From JAVBOW01 sp031550615 (GTDB lineage: Bacteria; Bacteroidota; Bacteroidia; Bacteroidales; Rikenellaceae), in contig JAVBOL010000003.1 in assembly GCA_031550615.1 (NCBI GenBank), positions 1-64,000 of the forward strand: a stretch of DNA of 64,000 bases, given 5' to 3'. The position numbers were made by a program, and so were the translations under genes. This document shows, piece by piece, positions 25,618 to 33,711 of this stretch (positions are counted from its first letter, which is position 1; every line of letters begins with the position of its first letter). The notes under the pieces were generated by a model. It saw only the letters and a list, made by a program, of their open reading frames with translations, ran no database searches and was not told where the DNA came from.

Positions 25618-27326
25618 AACGATACCTTATAATATATGCGCTGCTGTGCTGCGGCGCGGCCCTTGGCCAACACACGTCCAAAAGCAACCAAAGTTACTAC
25701 GACATGCCTATGGACATACCGCCCCTGCTGGCCGGCGGTTTCGCCGAATTCCGCACCGGGCACTTCCATTCGGGCATCGACTTCCGCACCCAGGCGCATG
25801 AAGGAGTGCCGGTAAGGGCGGTCGCCGACGGCACCCTGTCGAGGATCGCCTACGCGGCGTCTGGTTACGGGCGGGTGCTTTATATCGACCATCCCAACGG
25901 TACGACCTCGGTATACGCACACCTGCAACGCTTTACGCCGGCATTGGAAAAGTGGTTCGATGACAGGCGTTACGAATCGCAGGAAGACCAGATAGACCTG
26001 CGGGCGCCGGCGGGGAAATTCACATTCCGGCAGGGCGAGTTGATCGGCTACTCGGGGAATTCGGGCGGATCGAGCGGTCCGCACTTGCATTTCGAAATAC
26101 GGGACACGCCGACCCAGGAACCGCTCAATCCGCTTGCAGTATGCGGATTAAGGATCACTGACGATCTGCCGCCCGTCATCCACAAACTCTATTACATCCG
26201 CGTGGACACGCTGATCGGTGTGCCGGTGAGCTCCGGACCGCTTGCCATCCCGGTGCATGATCTGGGCGGCGGGCGCTACTCCGCCGATACGGTGGGCGTA
26301 GGGCGCAGCGGATATTTCGTGATCGGGGCGCTCGACTACATGAACGGCACTCAAAACCGAATGGGGATCTATTCCGTCAGGGAAAGCATCGACTCCCGGG
26401 AGGTTTTCACCCTGGTGCGCGACAGGTTCGCTTTCTCCGACACGCGGTATATCAACTCCGTGGGACACTACACCCTCAACCGCGGCACGCCGCTGGAGAT
26501 GATCCGCCTTGCCGTGCAGCAGGGTAACCGCATACCGATGTGCAAGGCCGTGGGCCGGGGCGCCGTGCTGCTTGACGACACGCTGCCGCACCGCATAACG
26601 GTCGCGCTGGCCGATGAGCGCGGGAACCGGGCGAGTATCGAATTCTGCGCCGTGCGACGCACTTCGCCACCTCCGGCGATGCCGGACGCACCCGTGCGCA
26701 TCGTGCGCACCGACAAACAATTCATATACTCCGATGCCGCAGCCGGGATAACCGTCCCCGCGGGAGTCCTCTATGAACCTGCGTTTTACACCCAGCGCAT
26801 CGACACCGCCGCCACCAAACGGCGCGCATACTCGCCCGTGGTCAGTTTCCATTCCGGGGATGTGCCCATGCACGGTTACGCGACTATATGGCTGCGCGCA
26901 CAACTGCCGGAGCACCTGTGCGCGCATGCGTGCCTGGCACGTGTGGGACGCGGCGGGGCGCTCTCAGCCGTAGAGGCCAAATGGCTCGACGGGCAGCGCC
27001 TGAGCGCACGCGTGCGCGAGTTCGGAAGTTACTGCGTCTGCGTGGACACCGTGCAGCCGCTGCTCACGCCCCGTTTCAACCCCGCGCGTCCACAAACCGG
27101 CAAAAACAGGTTGGAATTCACCGTCAGCGACGATTTTTCGGGCGTATGCAGCTACAAGGCCACCATCGACGGACGTTGGGCGCTGCTGGAATACGATCCG
27201 AAGAACCGCCTGTTGACCCATCCGGTCGACACGCGGCGTTTCGGCGAGGGCAGCCACAGTATGAGCGTCGAGGTAACTGACCGGACAGGCAACCGCACGG
27301 TGTGGAGCGGCGGTTTCAGCAATTAA
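25614..27326 (+). CDS. Secreted M23-family metallopeptidase
   Basis: 570 aa. Signal peptide 'MKRYLIIYALLCCGAALG'. LytM/M23 domain at ~residues 30-170: 'GHFHSGIDFRTQAHEGVPVRAVADGTL' (zinc His and Asp) and 'GSSGPHLHFEIRD' (H-x-H). The remaining ~400 residues are beta-rich and end in Ig-like sequence ('EFTVSDDFSGVCSYKATIDG', 'MSVEVTDRTGN'). It probably cuts peptidoglycan cross-bridges in the periplasm. Last gene of the operon, overlapping recX by ATGA. Confidence 0.92.
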   Translation: MKRYLIIYALLCCGAALGQHTSKSNQSYYDMPMDIPPLLAGGFAEFRTGHFHSGIDFRTQAHEGVPVRAVADGTLSRIAYAASGYGRVLYIDHPNGTTSVYAHLQRFTPALEKWFDDRRYESQEDQIDLRAPAGKFTFRQGELIGYSGNSGGSSGPHLHFEIRDTPTQEPLNPLAVCGLRITDDLPPVIHKLYYIRVDTLIGVPVSSGPLAIPVHDLGGGRYSADTVGVGRSGYFVIGALDYMNGTQNRMGIYSVRESIDSREVFTLVRDRFAFSDTRYINSVGHYTLNRGTPLEMIRLAVQQGNRIPMCKAVGRGAVLLDDTLPHRITVALADERGNRASIEFCAVRRTSPPPAMPDAPVRIVRTDKQFIYSDAAAGITVPAGVLYEPAFYTQRIDTAATKRRAYSPVVSFHSGDVPMHGYATIWLRAQLPEHLCAHACLARVGRGGALSAVEAKWLDGQRLSARVREFGSYCVCVDTVQPLLTPRFNPARPQTGKNRLEFTVSDDFSGVCSYKATIDGRWALLEYDPKNRLLTHPVDTRRFGEGSHSMSVEVTDRTGNRTVWSGGFSN

Positions 27327-27341
27327 ATGTAATAATGGCGC

Positions 27342-27383
27342 AAAAAGATCGGGGGCCGCAACGTTGCGGCCCCCGATCTTTTT
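27342..27383. terminator. Bidirectional terminator, 42-base perfect palindrome
   Basis: The whole segment equals its own reverse complement: A5 and T5 at the ends and a GC-rich centre around aacgtt. It ends both the M23 gene (plus) and gpmI (minus), whose stop codon it overlaps. Confidence 0.92.
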
Positions 27384-28908
27384 AAAAGTCCACGAGGACT
27401 TTACCTGTCATCTCCCCTGGGCGTTCGACGCCCATCATATCGAGAACAGTTGGGGCCACGTCCGCCAGCACGCCGTCGTGCGCCTTTTTAACGCGGTCTG
27501 AAACCACGATCAGCGGCACGGGGTTAAGCGAGTGCGCAGTGTTGGGGCTGCCGTCTTCATTCAGCGCGTGGTCGGCGTTGCCGTGGTCGGCGATTATCAC
27601 CACCTCGTAGCCGTTGCGTTTGGCGGCCTCGACGACCTGCTCCACGCACTTGTCCACGGTCTGCACGGCCTTCACGATAGCTTCGTAAACGCCCGTATGA
27701 CCCACCATGTCGCCGTTGGCGAAATTAAGGGCTATGAAATCGAACTTTTTCGTATCGAGTGCGGCGGCCAGTTTGTCGGCCACCTCGGGGGCGCTCATCT
27801 CGGGCTTGAGGTCATATGTGGCGACCTTGGGCGAAGGCACCAGGATGCGCTCCTCACCGGCGAATTCGGCCTCGCGCCCGCCGTTCATAAAGAACGTTAC
27901 GTGGGCGTATTTCTCGGTCTCGGCGATGCGCAACTGCCTGAGGCCCTTCGAGGAGATCCACTCGCCGATGGTGTTGTGCACGTTTTCCTTGTCGAAAAGT
28001 ATGTGCAGTCCCTTGAACTTGGCGTCGTAGGGGGTCATCGTGCAGTAGTAGAGCGGCATGGTCTTCATCCCGGCCTCGGGCATATCCTGCTGGGTGAGCA
28101 CTTCGGTCAACTCCTTGGCGCGGTCGTTACGGAAGTTGAAGAAGATCACCACATCGCCCTCCGAGATCAGCCCGAGGGGCTTCCCGGCGGCGTCGGTGCA
28201 TGCGATGGGCTTGATGAATTCGTCGGTCACGCCCTGGTCGTAGGATCGCTGCACGGCGGCAACTGCGTCGGCGGCCTTAACGCCGATACCGCTTACCAGC
28301 AGGTCATAAGCCTCCTTAACGCGCTCCCATCGCTTATCGCGGTCCATTGCGTAGTAACGGCCTACGACCGAGGCGATATGTCCGGCGGAAACTTTCAGGT
28401 GCGCGCTGAGCTGCTCCAAAAAACCCTTGCCGCTGCGCGGGTCGGTGTCGCGGCCATCCATAAAACAGTGCACGAAAGTTTTGTCGATGCCGTAAGCCTT
28501 CGAGATGTCGCACAGTTTGAAGAGGTGTTCGAGCGACGAATGCACCCCGCCGTCAGACACCAGGCCCATAAGGTGGACCTGTTTGCCCTCTTTTTTGGCA
28601 TATTCGTATGCGGCTTTCACCTCCACGTTATCCATTATCGAGTTGTCGCGGCACGCACGGTTGATCTTCACCAGGTCCTGGTAAACGACCCTTCCGGCGC
28701 CGATATTGAGGTGTCCCACCTCCGAGTTACCCATCTGTCCTTCGGGCAGACCCACATCCTCACCGCTGGTGTGCAGCTCGGCGTGCGGGTATTTTTCCCA
28801 CAGCGAATGCATGTATGCGGGTTTCGCACAGTATACAACGTCGTCCTTGCCTTTGTCGCCGCATCCCCATCCGTCGAGGATCATCAGCAGTACCTTCTTG
28901 CTATCCAT
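27382..28908 (-). CDS. gpmI: 2,3-bisphosphoglycerate-independent phosphoglycerate mutase
   Basis: 508 aa, full length. Alkaline-phosphatase-like fold: 'LMILDGWGCG' at the start, the phosphoserine motif 'GQMGNSEVGHLNIGAGRVVYQDL', 'FMDGRDTDPRSG', and the metal ligands in 'NFANGDMVGHTG' and 'IIADHGNAD...HSLNPVPLI'. It interconverts 3- and 2-phosphoglycerate in glycolysis with Mn2+. It starts 2 bases after alaS and is probably cotranscribed with it. Confidence 0.97.
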   Translation of the reverse strand: MDSKKVLLMILDGWGCGDKGKDDVVYCAKPAYMHSLWEKYPHAELHTSGEDVGLPEGQMGNSEVGHLNIGAGRVVYQDLVKINRACRDNSIMDNVEVKAAYEYAKKEGKQVHLMGLVSDGGVHSSLEHLFKLCDISKAYGIDKTFVHCFMDGRDTDPRSGKGFLEQLSAHLKVSAGHIASVVGRYYAMDRDKRWERVKEAYDLLVSGIGVKAADAVAAVQRSYDQGVTDEFIKPIACTDAAGKPLGLISEGDVVIFFNFRNDRAKELTEVLTQQDMPEAGMKTMPLYYCTMTPYDAKFKGLHILFDKENVHNTIGEWISSKGLRQLRIAETEKYAHVTFFMNGGREAEFAGEERILVPSPKVATYDLKPEMSAPEVADKLAAALDTKKFDFIALNFANGDMVGHTGVYEAIVKAVQTVDKCVEQVVEAAKRNGYEVVIIADHGNADHALNEDGSPNTAHSLNPVPLIVVSDRVKKAHDGVLADVAPTVLDMMGVERPGEMTGKVLVDF

Positions 28909-28910
28909 CT

Positions 28911-31523
28911 CTATCTCAGTTTATCCATTATCATATCTTTGGCTGCCAGCATGGCCTCTTCGATGGCCGCGGGGTTCTTACCGCCCGCCGTAGCGAAGAA
29001 AGGCTGTCCGCCGCCGCCGCCCTGCATCCTGGCCGCCGCGGCGCGCACCACTTCGGCGGCGTTCACTCCGCGGGCGGTGATACCGTCGCCCAGGGCTATG
29101 GTCAGGGTGGGTTTGCCGCCAGTCACAGAGCCTATGACCAGCACAAGGTCACCTACCTTGCCGCGCAGGGCGAAAGCCATGTCCTTTATAAGGTCGGCGG
29201 GCATATCGACTTGTTTAACAAGGATATATGCGCCGTTTTCCTGCTGCATTTCCCTTTCGAGGCGTTCGCGCACCGCAGCCACCTTTTCGCGCTGCGCTTC
29301 GTCCAGCCCTTTGCGCAGCACGTCGTTCTCTTCGATCATCTTGCGCACGGACTGCATCACCGAGGGGTTGTTTAGCATCTGTTGCAATCCGCGTACCACG
29401 TCCTCCAACTCATAGACCATCTCCTCGGCTTTGGCCCCGGTGACGGCTTCGATGCGGCGCACGCCGGCGGATATCGCACTCTCTGAAACGATGCGGAAAA
29501 GGCCGATATTGCCCGTTGCCGAAACGTGCGTGCCTCCGCACAACTCGACCGACGTACCGAAACGCACCATGCGCACCTTGTCGCCGTATTTCTCACCGAA
29601 GAGCATCATCGCGCCCTTTTCGCGGGCGGTTTCGATGTCGCATTCGCGGTGCTCGTCCAGGGGCATGTTGGCGCGGATGCGCTCGTTGACGATGCGTTCC
29701 ACGCGGCGCAGCTCCTCGTCCGTAACCTTCTGGAAATGCGAGAAGTCGAAGCGCAGGTAGTCTGCATTGACCAGCGACCCTTTCTGCTCGACGTGCGTGC
29801 CGAGAACCTCGCGCAGCGCCTCGTGCATAAGGTGGGTCGCCGAATGGTTGTTGGCCGAGGCGGCGCGGCGCGCGGCGTCCACGCGGGCGGTGAATAGCGC
29901 TGCGGGGTCGGCGGGCAGCCTGTCGGCGATGTGTACTATAAGGTTGTTTTCCTTTTGTGTGTCGATTATGGCGATGCTTTCACCGGCAGCCTCTATCACC
30001 CCGGTGTCGCCGGCCTGGCCGCCCGAGTTGCCGTAGAAAGGCGTGGTGTCGAGTACCAGTTGGTAGGTGGTTTTGCCCTTGGATGCTACCTGGCGGTAGC
30101 GGGCGATGCGCACCTGGGCTTGCATGTGGTCGTAGCCTACGAAAACCGTTTCGGGATACTGGGCCACTTCGATCCAGTCGCCCTGCTCCACCGTGGCGGC
30201 GTTGCGCGAACGCTCCTTTTGGGCGGCAAGCTCTTTTTCGAAACCGTCGAGGTCCACGCCGATGCCCTGTTCGCGGGCGATCAGCTCCGTAAGGTCGATC
30301 GGGAAACCGTATGTGTCGTAAAGCACGAAGGCGTCGCGTCCATTTATGGCTTTGCCGTCTGCCTTCTTAATGACGTTATCCAGCAGCACGATGCCTGTGG
30401 CCAGGGTGCGCAGGAAAGAACTCTCCTCCTCGGCGATCACCTTTTCGACGAGCGCCCTTTGCGCACGCAGTTCGGGGAATTGCCCGCCCATCTGCTCGGC
30501 CAGCCCTTCGACCAGGCGGCAGATAAACGGCTCGGTGAAGCCCAGGTAGGTGTAGCCGTAACGCACCGCGCGGCGCAGGATACGGCGGATCACGTAACCG
30601 GCCTTAACGTTCGAGGGCAACTGCCCGTCGGCTATCGAGAAAGCGATGGCGCGCAGGTGGTCGGCGATAACGCGCATGGCTATGTCGGCCTTTTTATCCT
30701 CGCCGTATCTCTTGCCCGACATAGCGGCCAGGCGTTGTATGGTGGGTTGGAAAATGTCGGTGTCGTAGTTGCTCTGTTTGCCCTGTATCACCATGCAGAG
30801 GCGTTCGAAACCCATCCCCGTGTCGACGTGGTTGGCCGGCAGGGGTTCGAGCGAACCGTTGGCTTTGCGGTTGAATTGCATGAACACGAGGTTCCATATC
30901 TCGATCACCAGGTGGTGGTCGGCGTTGACCAGCTTCGCCCCGGGCGTAACGGCACGCTCAGCATCGTCGCGCAGATCGAAGTGAAGTTCGCTGCAGGGAC
31001 CGCAGGGGCCCGTGTCGCCCATCTCCCAGAAGTTGTCCTTTTTGTTGCCAAGCAGGATGTGGTCCTCGGGCAGGAATTTGCGCCACAGGTCCCACGCCTG
31101 TTGGTCGAAAGGCACGCCGTCCGCCTCGCTGCCTTCGAAAACGGTGGCGTACATGCGGTCGGCTGGAAGCCCGAAAACGCCCGTCAGCAACTCCCACGCC
31201 CACTCGATGGCCTCCGTTTTGAAGTAGTCGCCGAAAGACCAGTTGCCCAGCATCTCGAACATCGTGTGGTGGTAGGTGTCATGCCCCACCTCCTCAAGGT
31301 CGTTGTGCTTGCCCGACACGCGAAGGCATTTCTGCGTATCGGCCACGCGCGGGTGGACCACCGGCGAGTTGCCAAGGAAGAGATCCTTGAACTGGTTCAT
31401 GCCCGCGTTAGTGAACATCAGCGTGGGGTCGCCCTTGACCACCATGGGGGCGGAAGGGACTATATGGTGCTGTTTTGAAGCGAAAAAATCGAGGAACGAT
31501 TGCCTGATGCTGTTAGATTGCAT
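28911..31523 (-). CDS. alaS: Alanyl-tRNA synthetase
   Basis: 870 aa from the ATG at 31523 ('MQSNSIRQSFLDFFASKQHHIVPSAPM'); 24 more in-frame codons upstream lie in the divergent promoter region. Class II catalytic core with 'TLMFTNAGMNQFKD', editing domain with 'NNHSATHLMHEAL' and 'ELCGGTHVSATGNIGLF' (zinc His/Cys), and the C-Ala domain with 'GGGGQPFFATAGGKNP'. It charges tRNA-Ala and removes misloaded Ser or Gly. Confidence 0.97.
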   Translation of the reverse strand: MQSNSIRQSFLDFFASKQHHIVPSAPMVVKGDPTLMFTNAGMNQFKDLFLGNSPVVHPRVADTQKCLRVSGKHNDLEEVGHDTYHHTMFEMLGNWSFGDYFKTEAIEWAWELLTGVFGLPADRMYATVFEGSEADGVPFDQQAWDLWRKFLPEDHILLGNKKDNFWEMGDTGPCGPCSELHFDLRDDAERAVTPGAKLVNADHHLVIEIWNLVFMQFNRKANGSLEPLPANHVDTGMGFERLCMVIQGKQSNYDTDIFQPTIQRLAAMSGKRYGEDKKADIAMRVIADHLRAIAFSIADGQLPSNVKAGYVIRRILRRAVRYGYTYLGFTEPFICRLVEGLAEQMGGQFPELRAQRALVEKVIAEEESSFLRTLATGIVLLDNVIKKADGKAINGRDAFVLYDTYGFPIDLTELIAREQGIGVDLDGFEKELAAQKERSRNAATVEQGDWIEVAQYPETVFVGYDHMQAQVRIARYRQVASKGKTTYQLVLDTTPFYGNSGGQAGDTGVIEAAGESIAIIDTQKENNLIVHIADRLPADPAALFTARVDAARRAASANNHSATHLMHEALREVLGTHVEQKGSLVNADYLRFDFSHFQKVTDEELRRVERIVNERIRANMPLDEHRECDIETAREKGAMMLFGEKYGDKVRMVRFGTSVELCGGTHVSATGNIGLFRIVSESAISAGVRRIEAVTGAKAEEMVYELEDVVRGLQQMLNNPSVMQSVRKMIEENDVLRKGLDEAQREKVAAVRERLEREMQQENGAYILVKQVDMPADLIKDMAFALRGKVGDLVLVIGSVTGGKPTLTIALGDGITARGVNAAEVVRAAAARMQGGGGGQPFFATAGGKNPAAIEEAMLAAKDMIMDKLR

Positions 31524-31602
31524 TGCGGTGGGTAATTTTATTGCAAATGACGCGTTATTAATAATGGTTTCGAATGAGCGCGTAAAATTACACAAATTTG
31601 TC

Positions 31603-31610
31603 TAATTTTG
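31603..31610 (+). promoter_or_regulatory. -7 box (TAATTTTG) for the tandem M23 genes
   Basis: Exact TAnnTTTG, 27 bases before the ATG at 31638 in the alaS/M23 divergent region. Confidence 0.55.
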
Positions 31611-31637
31611 CCCTGCTAAAGAGCGATAAAAGAGCCC

Positions 31638-32624
31638 ATGGCTTTAAAAGAGTATAAATTCAACCCCCAAACGCTAACCTACGAGGTAATAACCGCTCCT
31701 TTCCGGATAAGGTTCTACCGTTTGCTGCGCAAAATATTCATAGGGCTGATACTGGTCAGTCTGATGAATATCGTGATCTCATACTTCTTTTACACGCCCA
31801 AAATGTACCGCATCAACCGCAATAACCGCGAATTGGTGCTCAAATACGCCCTTCTGGAGGACAAGATCGCCGCCACGACCAGAAAGATCGAGGAGATCAG
31901 GCATCGCGACAATATGGTCTACCGCGCGCTGTTCGCTGCCGACACGCTCTCGATACCAGGCGTTTGGACCCAGTACCCCGAGCAGAAATATGCCGCGATG
32001 CGCGGCGACCGTTACGCCGAGGTGATGACCGACGCGTGGAAACACCTCGACGCCATGGCGCGGCTGATGTACCTCGAATCGCGTTCGCTGGACGACCTGC
32101 AGGTCCTGGCCCGCGACAAGGAGAAAATGGCGCTGGCCGTACCCGCGATCTGGCCCATCGACCGGCGCGGGCTCAGGGGGCGCATAGGTGCGTTCGGCGG
32201 GCGCAACCACCCCATCCTCGGGCGCTTTATGATGCATACGGGCGTCGACCTGGGCGGAAAAACAGGCGCACCGGTCTACGCCACGGGCAACGGCGTGGTG
32301 GTTTCCGAAGAAAATAACCGCGGCTCCGGCTACGGGCTGCAGATACTCATCGACCACGGTTTCGGCTACCGCACCCGCTACGCGCACCTCAATAAGATAC
32401 TCGTCGCCCCGGGACAGATCGTAAGGCGCGGCGAGGTGATCGGCGAGTTGGGCAGCACGGGACGCTCGACCGGTCCACACCTCCATTATGAGGTGATCTA
32501 CCGTGGCAAACACGTCAATCCGATCAACTACTTCCGCCGCGACATGAGCGACGCGGAGTTCGAGCAGGTAATAGAAAACGCAGCGGAAACCACCTTCGAG
32601 GAGGGCACAGGCACATCTGAATAA
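31638..32624 (+). CDS. Membrane-anchored M23 metallopeptidase, first of a tandem pair
   Basis: 328 aa. A basic N-terminal cytosolic segment, one transmembrane helix at ~35-55 ('IFIGLILVSLMNIVISYFF'), a coiled-coil-like segment ('LEDKIAATTRKIEEIRHRD'), then LytM: 'HPILGRFMMHTGVDLGGKTGAPVYATGNGVV' and 'GRSTGPHLHYEVIYRG'. Zinc ligands (H..D..HxH) are all present, so it should be active on cell-wall peptides, unlike inactive EnvC/NlpD types. Its stop overlaps the start of a paralogue. Confidence 0.93.
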   Translation: MALKEYKFNPQTLTYEVITAPFRIRFYRLLRKIFIGLILVSLMNIVISYFFYTPKMYRINRNNRELVLKYALLEDKIAATTRKIEEIRHRDNMVYRALFAADTLSIPGVWTQYPEQKYAAMRGDRYAEVMTDAWKHLDAMARLMYLESRSLDDLQVLARDKEKMALAVPAIWPIDRRGLRGRIGAFGGRNHPILGRFMMHTGVDLGGKTGAPVYATGNGVVVSEENNRGSGYGLQILIDHGFGYRTRYAHLNKILVAPGQIVRRGEVIGELGSTGRSTGPHLHYEVIYRGKHVNPINYFRRDMSDAEFEQVIENAAETTFEEGTGTSE

Positions 32625-33577
32625 TGAAACGCGACAGGGAAATAAGGCCGCAATGGATGTCGGGCACAAAACGCCTGAGGCGGAACGCCATACGCATAGT
32701 GATACACGTGATGGCGCTGATCGGCATGACCGTGCTCTACTATATCGGCTTCTCGCTGATCGTGGACACGCCCACCGAGTACAACCTCAAGCGGTCGACC
32801 GCCATGCTGGGCAAGCAGTACAAAGCCCTCTCGGCGCGCTATGACAGCCTCGAGGCGGTGCTGGAGAATATCACCGACCGCGACCGCGACATATTCCGCA
32901 CGCTGTTCGAATCCGAGCCGTACGATCTGGACGGCCAGTCGGCCACCGAGCGCTGGGTGTCGTACGAAAGGCTTTTGGGAAAGACCAACCGCGAATTGGG
33001 CGACGAGTTTTTCTCGCGCATGGCGACCCTGCAAAAAAAGTCCGCGGCGGTCGAATGCACCTATCGCAAGATGGAGGAGCGTGCCGCCGCGCTCGGCGAC
33101 GGGGTGCTCTATATCCCTGCGATACAGCCGGTGACAAACAATGAGTTGCGCCTGTTGACCGCATCGTACGGACTGCGCATCCACCCATTCTATAAGACCC
33201 TCGCCTCGCACCAGGGCGTGGACTACACCGTGCCGGAAGGTTCGCGCGTGTTCGCCACCGCCGACGGCGTGGTGCGCGACGTGCTGCGCCACAGCACCTC
33301 GGGCACGACGCTCATCATCTCGCACGGCAACGGCTATGAAACTCGCTACGCGCACCTCTCAAAGACCAACGTCGCGCGCGGCGAAAGGGTCAGGCGCGGC
33401 GACATCGTGGCGCTGACCGGCAACACGGGACTCTCCCTGGCCCCGCACCTGCACTACGAGATCAGCCACAACGGCATGAGGGTAGACCCGGTGCACTACT
33501 TCTTCATGGAGCTCTCGCCGCAGCAATCCGAAAAGATCATCCGCATCGCCCGGTCGGGAATGCAGTCTTTTGACTAA
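32624..33577 (+). CDS. Membrane-anchored M23 metallopeptidase, second of the pair
   Basis: 317 aa, same architecture as the preceding gene: basic N-terminus, one transmembrane helix at ~25-48 ('IVIHVMALIGMTVLYYIGFSLIV'), helical linker, LytM domain 'HPFYKTLASHQGVDYTVPEGSRVFATADGVV' and 'GLSLAPHLHYEISHNG' with complete zinc ligands. Overlap by one base (TAATG) points to translational coupling and perhaps a paired function in cell-wall remodelling. The two differ enough that the duplication is old. Confidence 0.93.
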   Translation: MKRDREIRPQWMSGTKRLRRNAIRIVIHVMALIGMTVLYYIGFSLIVDTPTEYNLKRSTAMLGKQYKALSARYDSLEAVLENITDRDRDIFRTLFESEPYDLDGQSATERWVSYERLLGKTNRELGDEFFSRMATLQKKSAAVECTYRKMEERAAALGDGVLYIPAIQPVTNNELRLLTASYGLRIHPFYKTLASHQGVDYTVPEGSRVFATADGVVRDVLRHSTSGTTLIISHGNGYETRYAHLSKTNVARGERVRRGDIVALTGNTGLSLAPHLHYEISHNGMRVDPVHYFFMELSPQQSEKIIRIARSGMQSFD

Positions 33578-33677
33578 ATTTTTCACTCACTCCCGTATTT
33601 TTAAGGGTATTCCTGGAAAAAATACATTATTTTCACCGACACCCCCTAAATTTAGCACCAGTTCGGCAAAAAATACA

Positions 33678-33685
33678 TACTTTTG
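33678..33685 (+). promoter_or_regulatory. glnN -7 box (TACTTTTG)
   Basis: Exact TAnnTTTG, 26 bases before the ATG at 33712. Confidence 0.6.
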
Positions 33686-33711
33686 CAGCGGACAACTAAA
33701 TTTATGGCAAT

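Noticed and set aside
27532..31478. Long plus-strand frames over gpmI and alaS (627 and 515 codons)
   Set aside because: Both are antisense shadows of two clear housekeeping genes and show no recognisable domains or signals.
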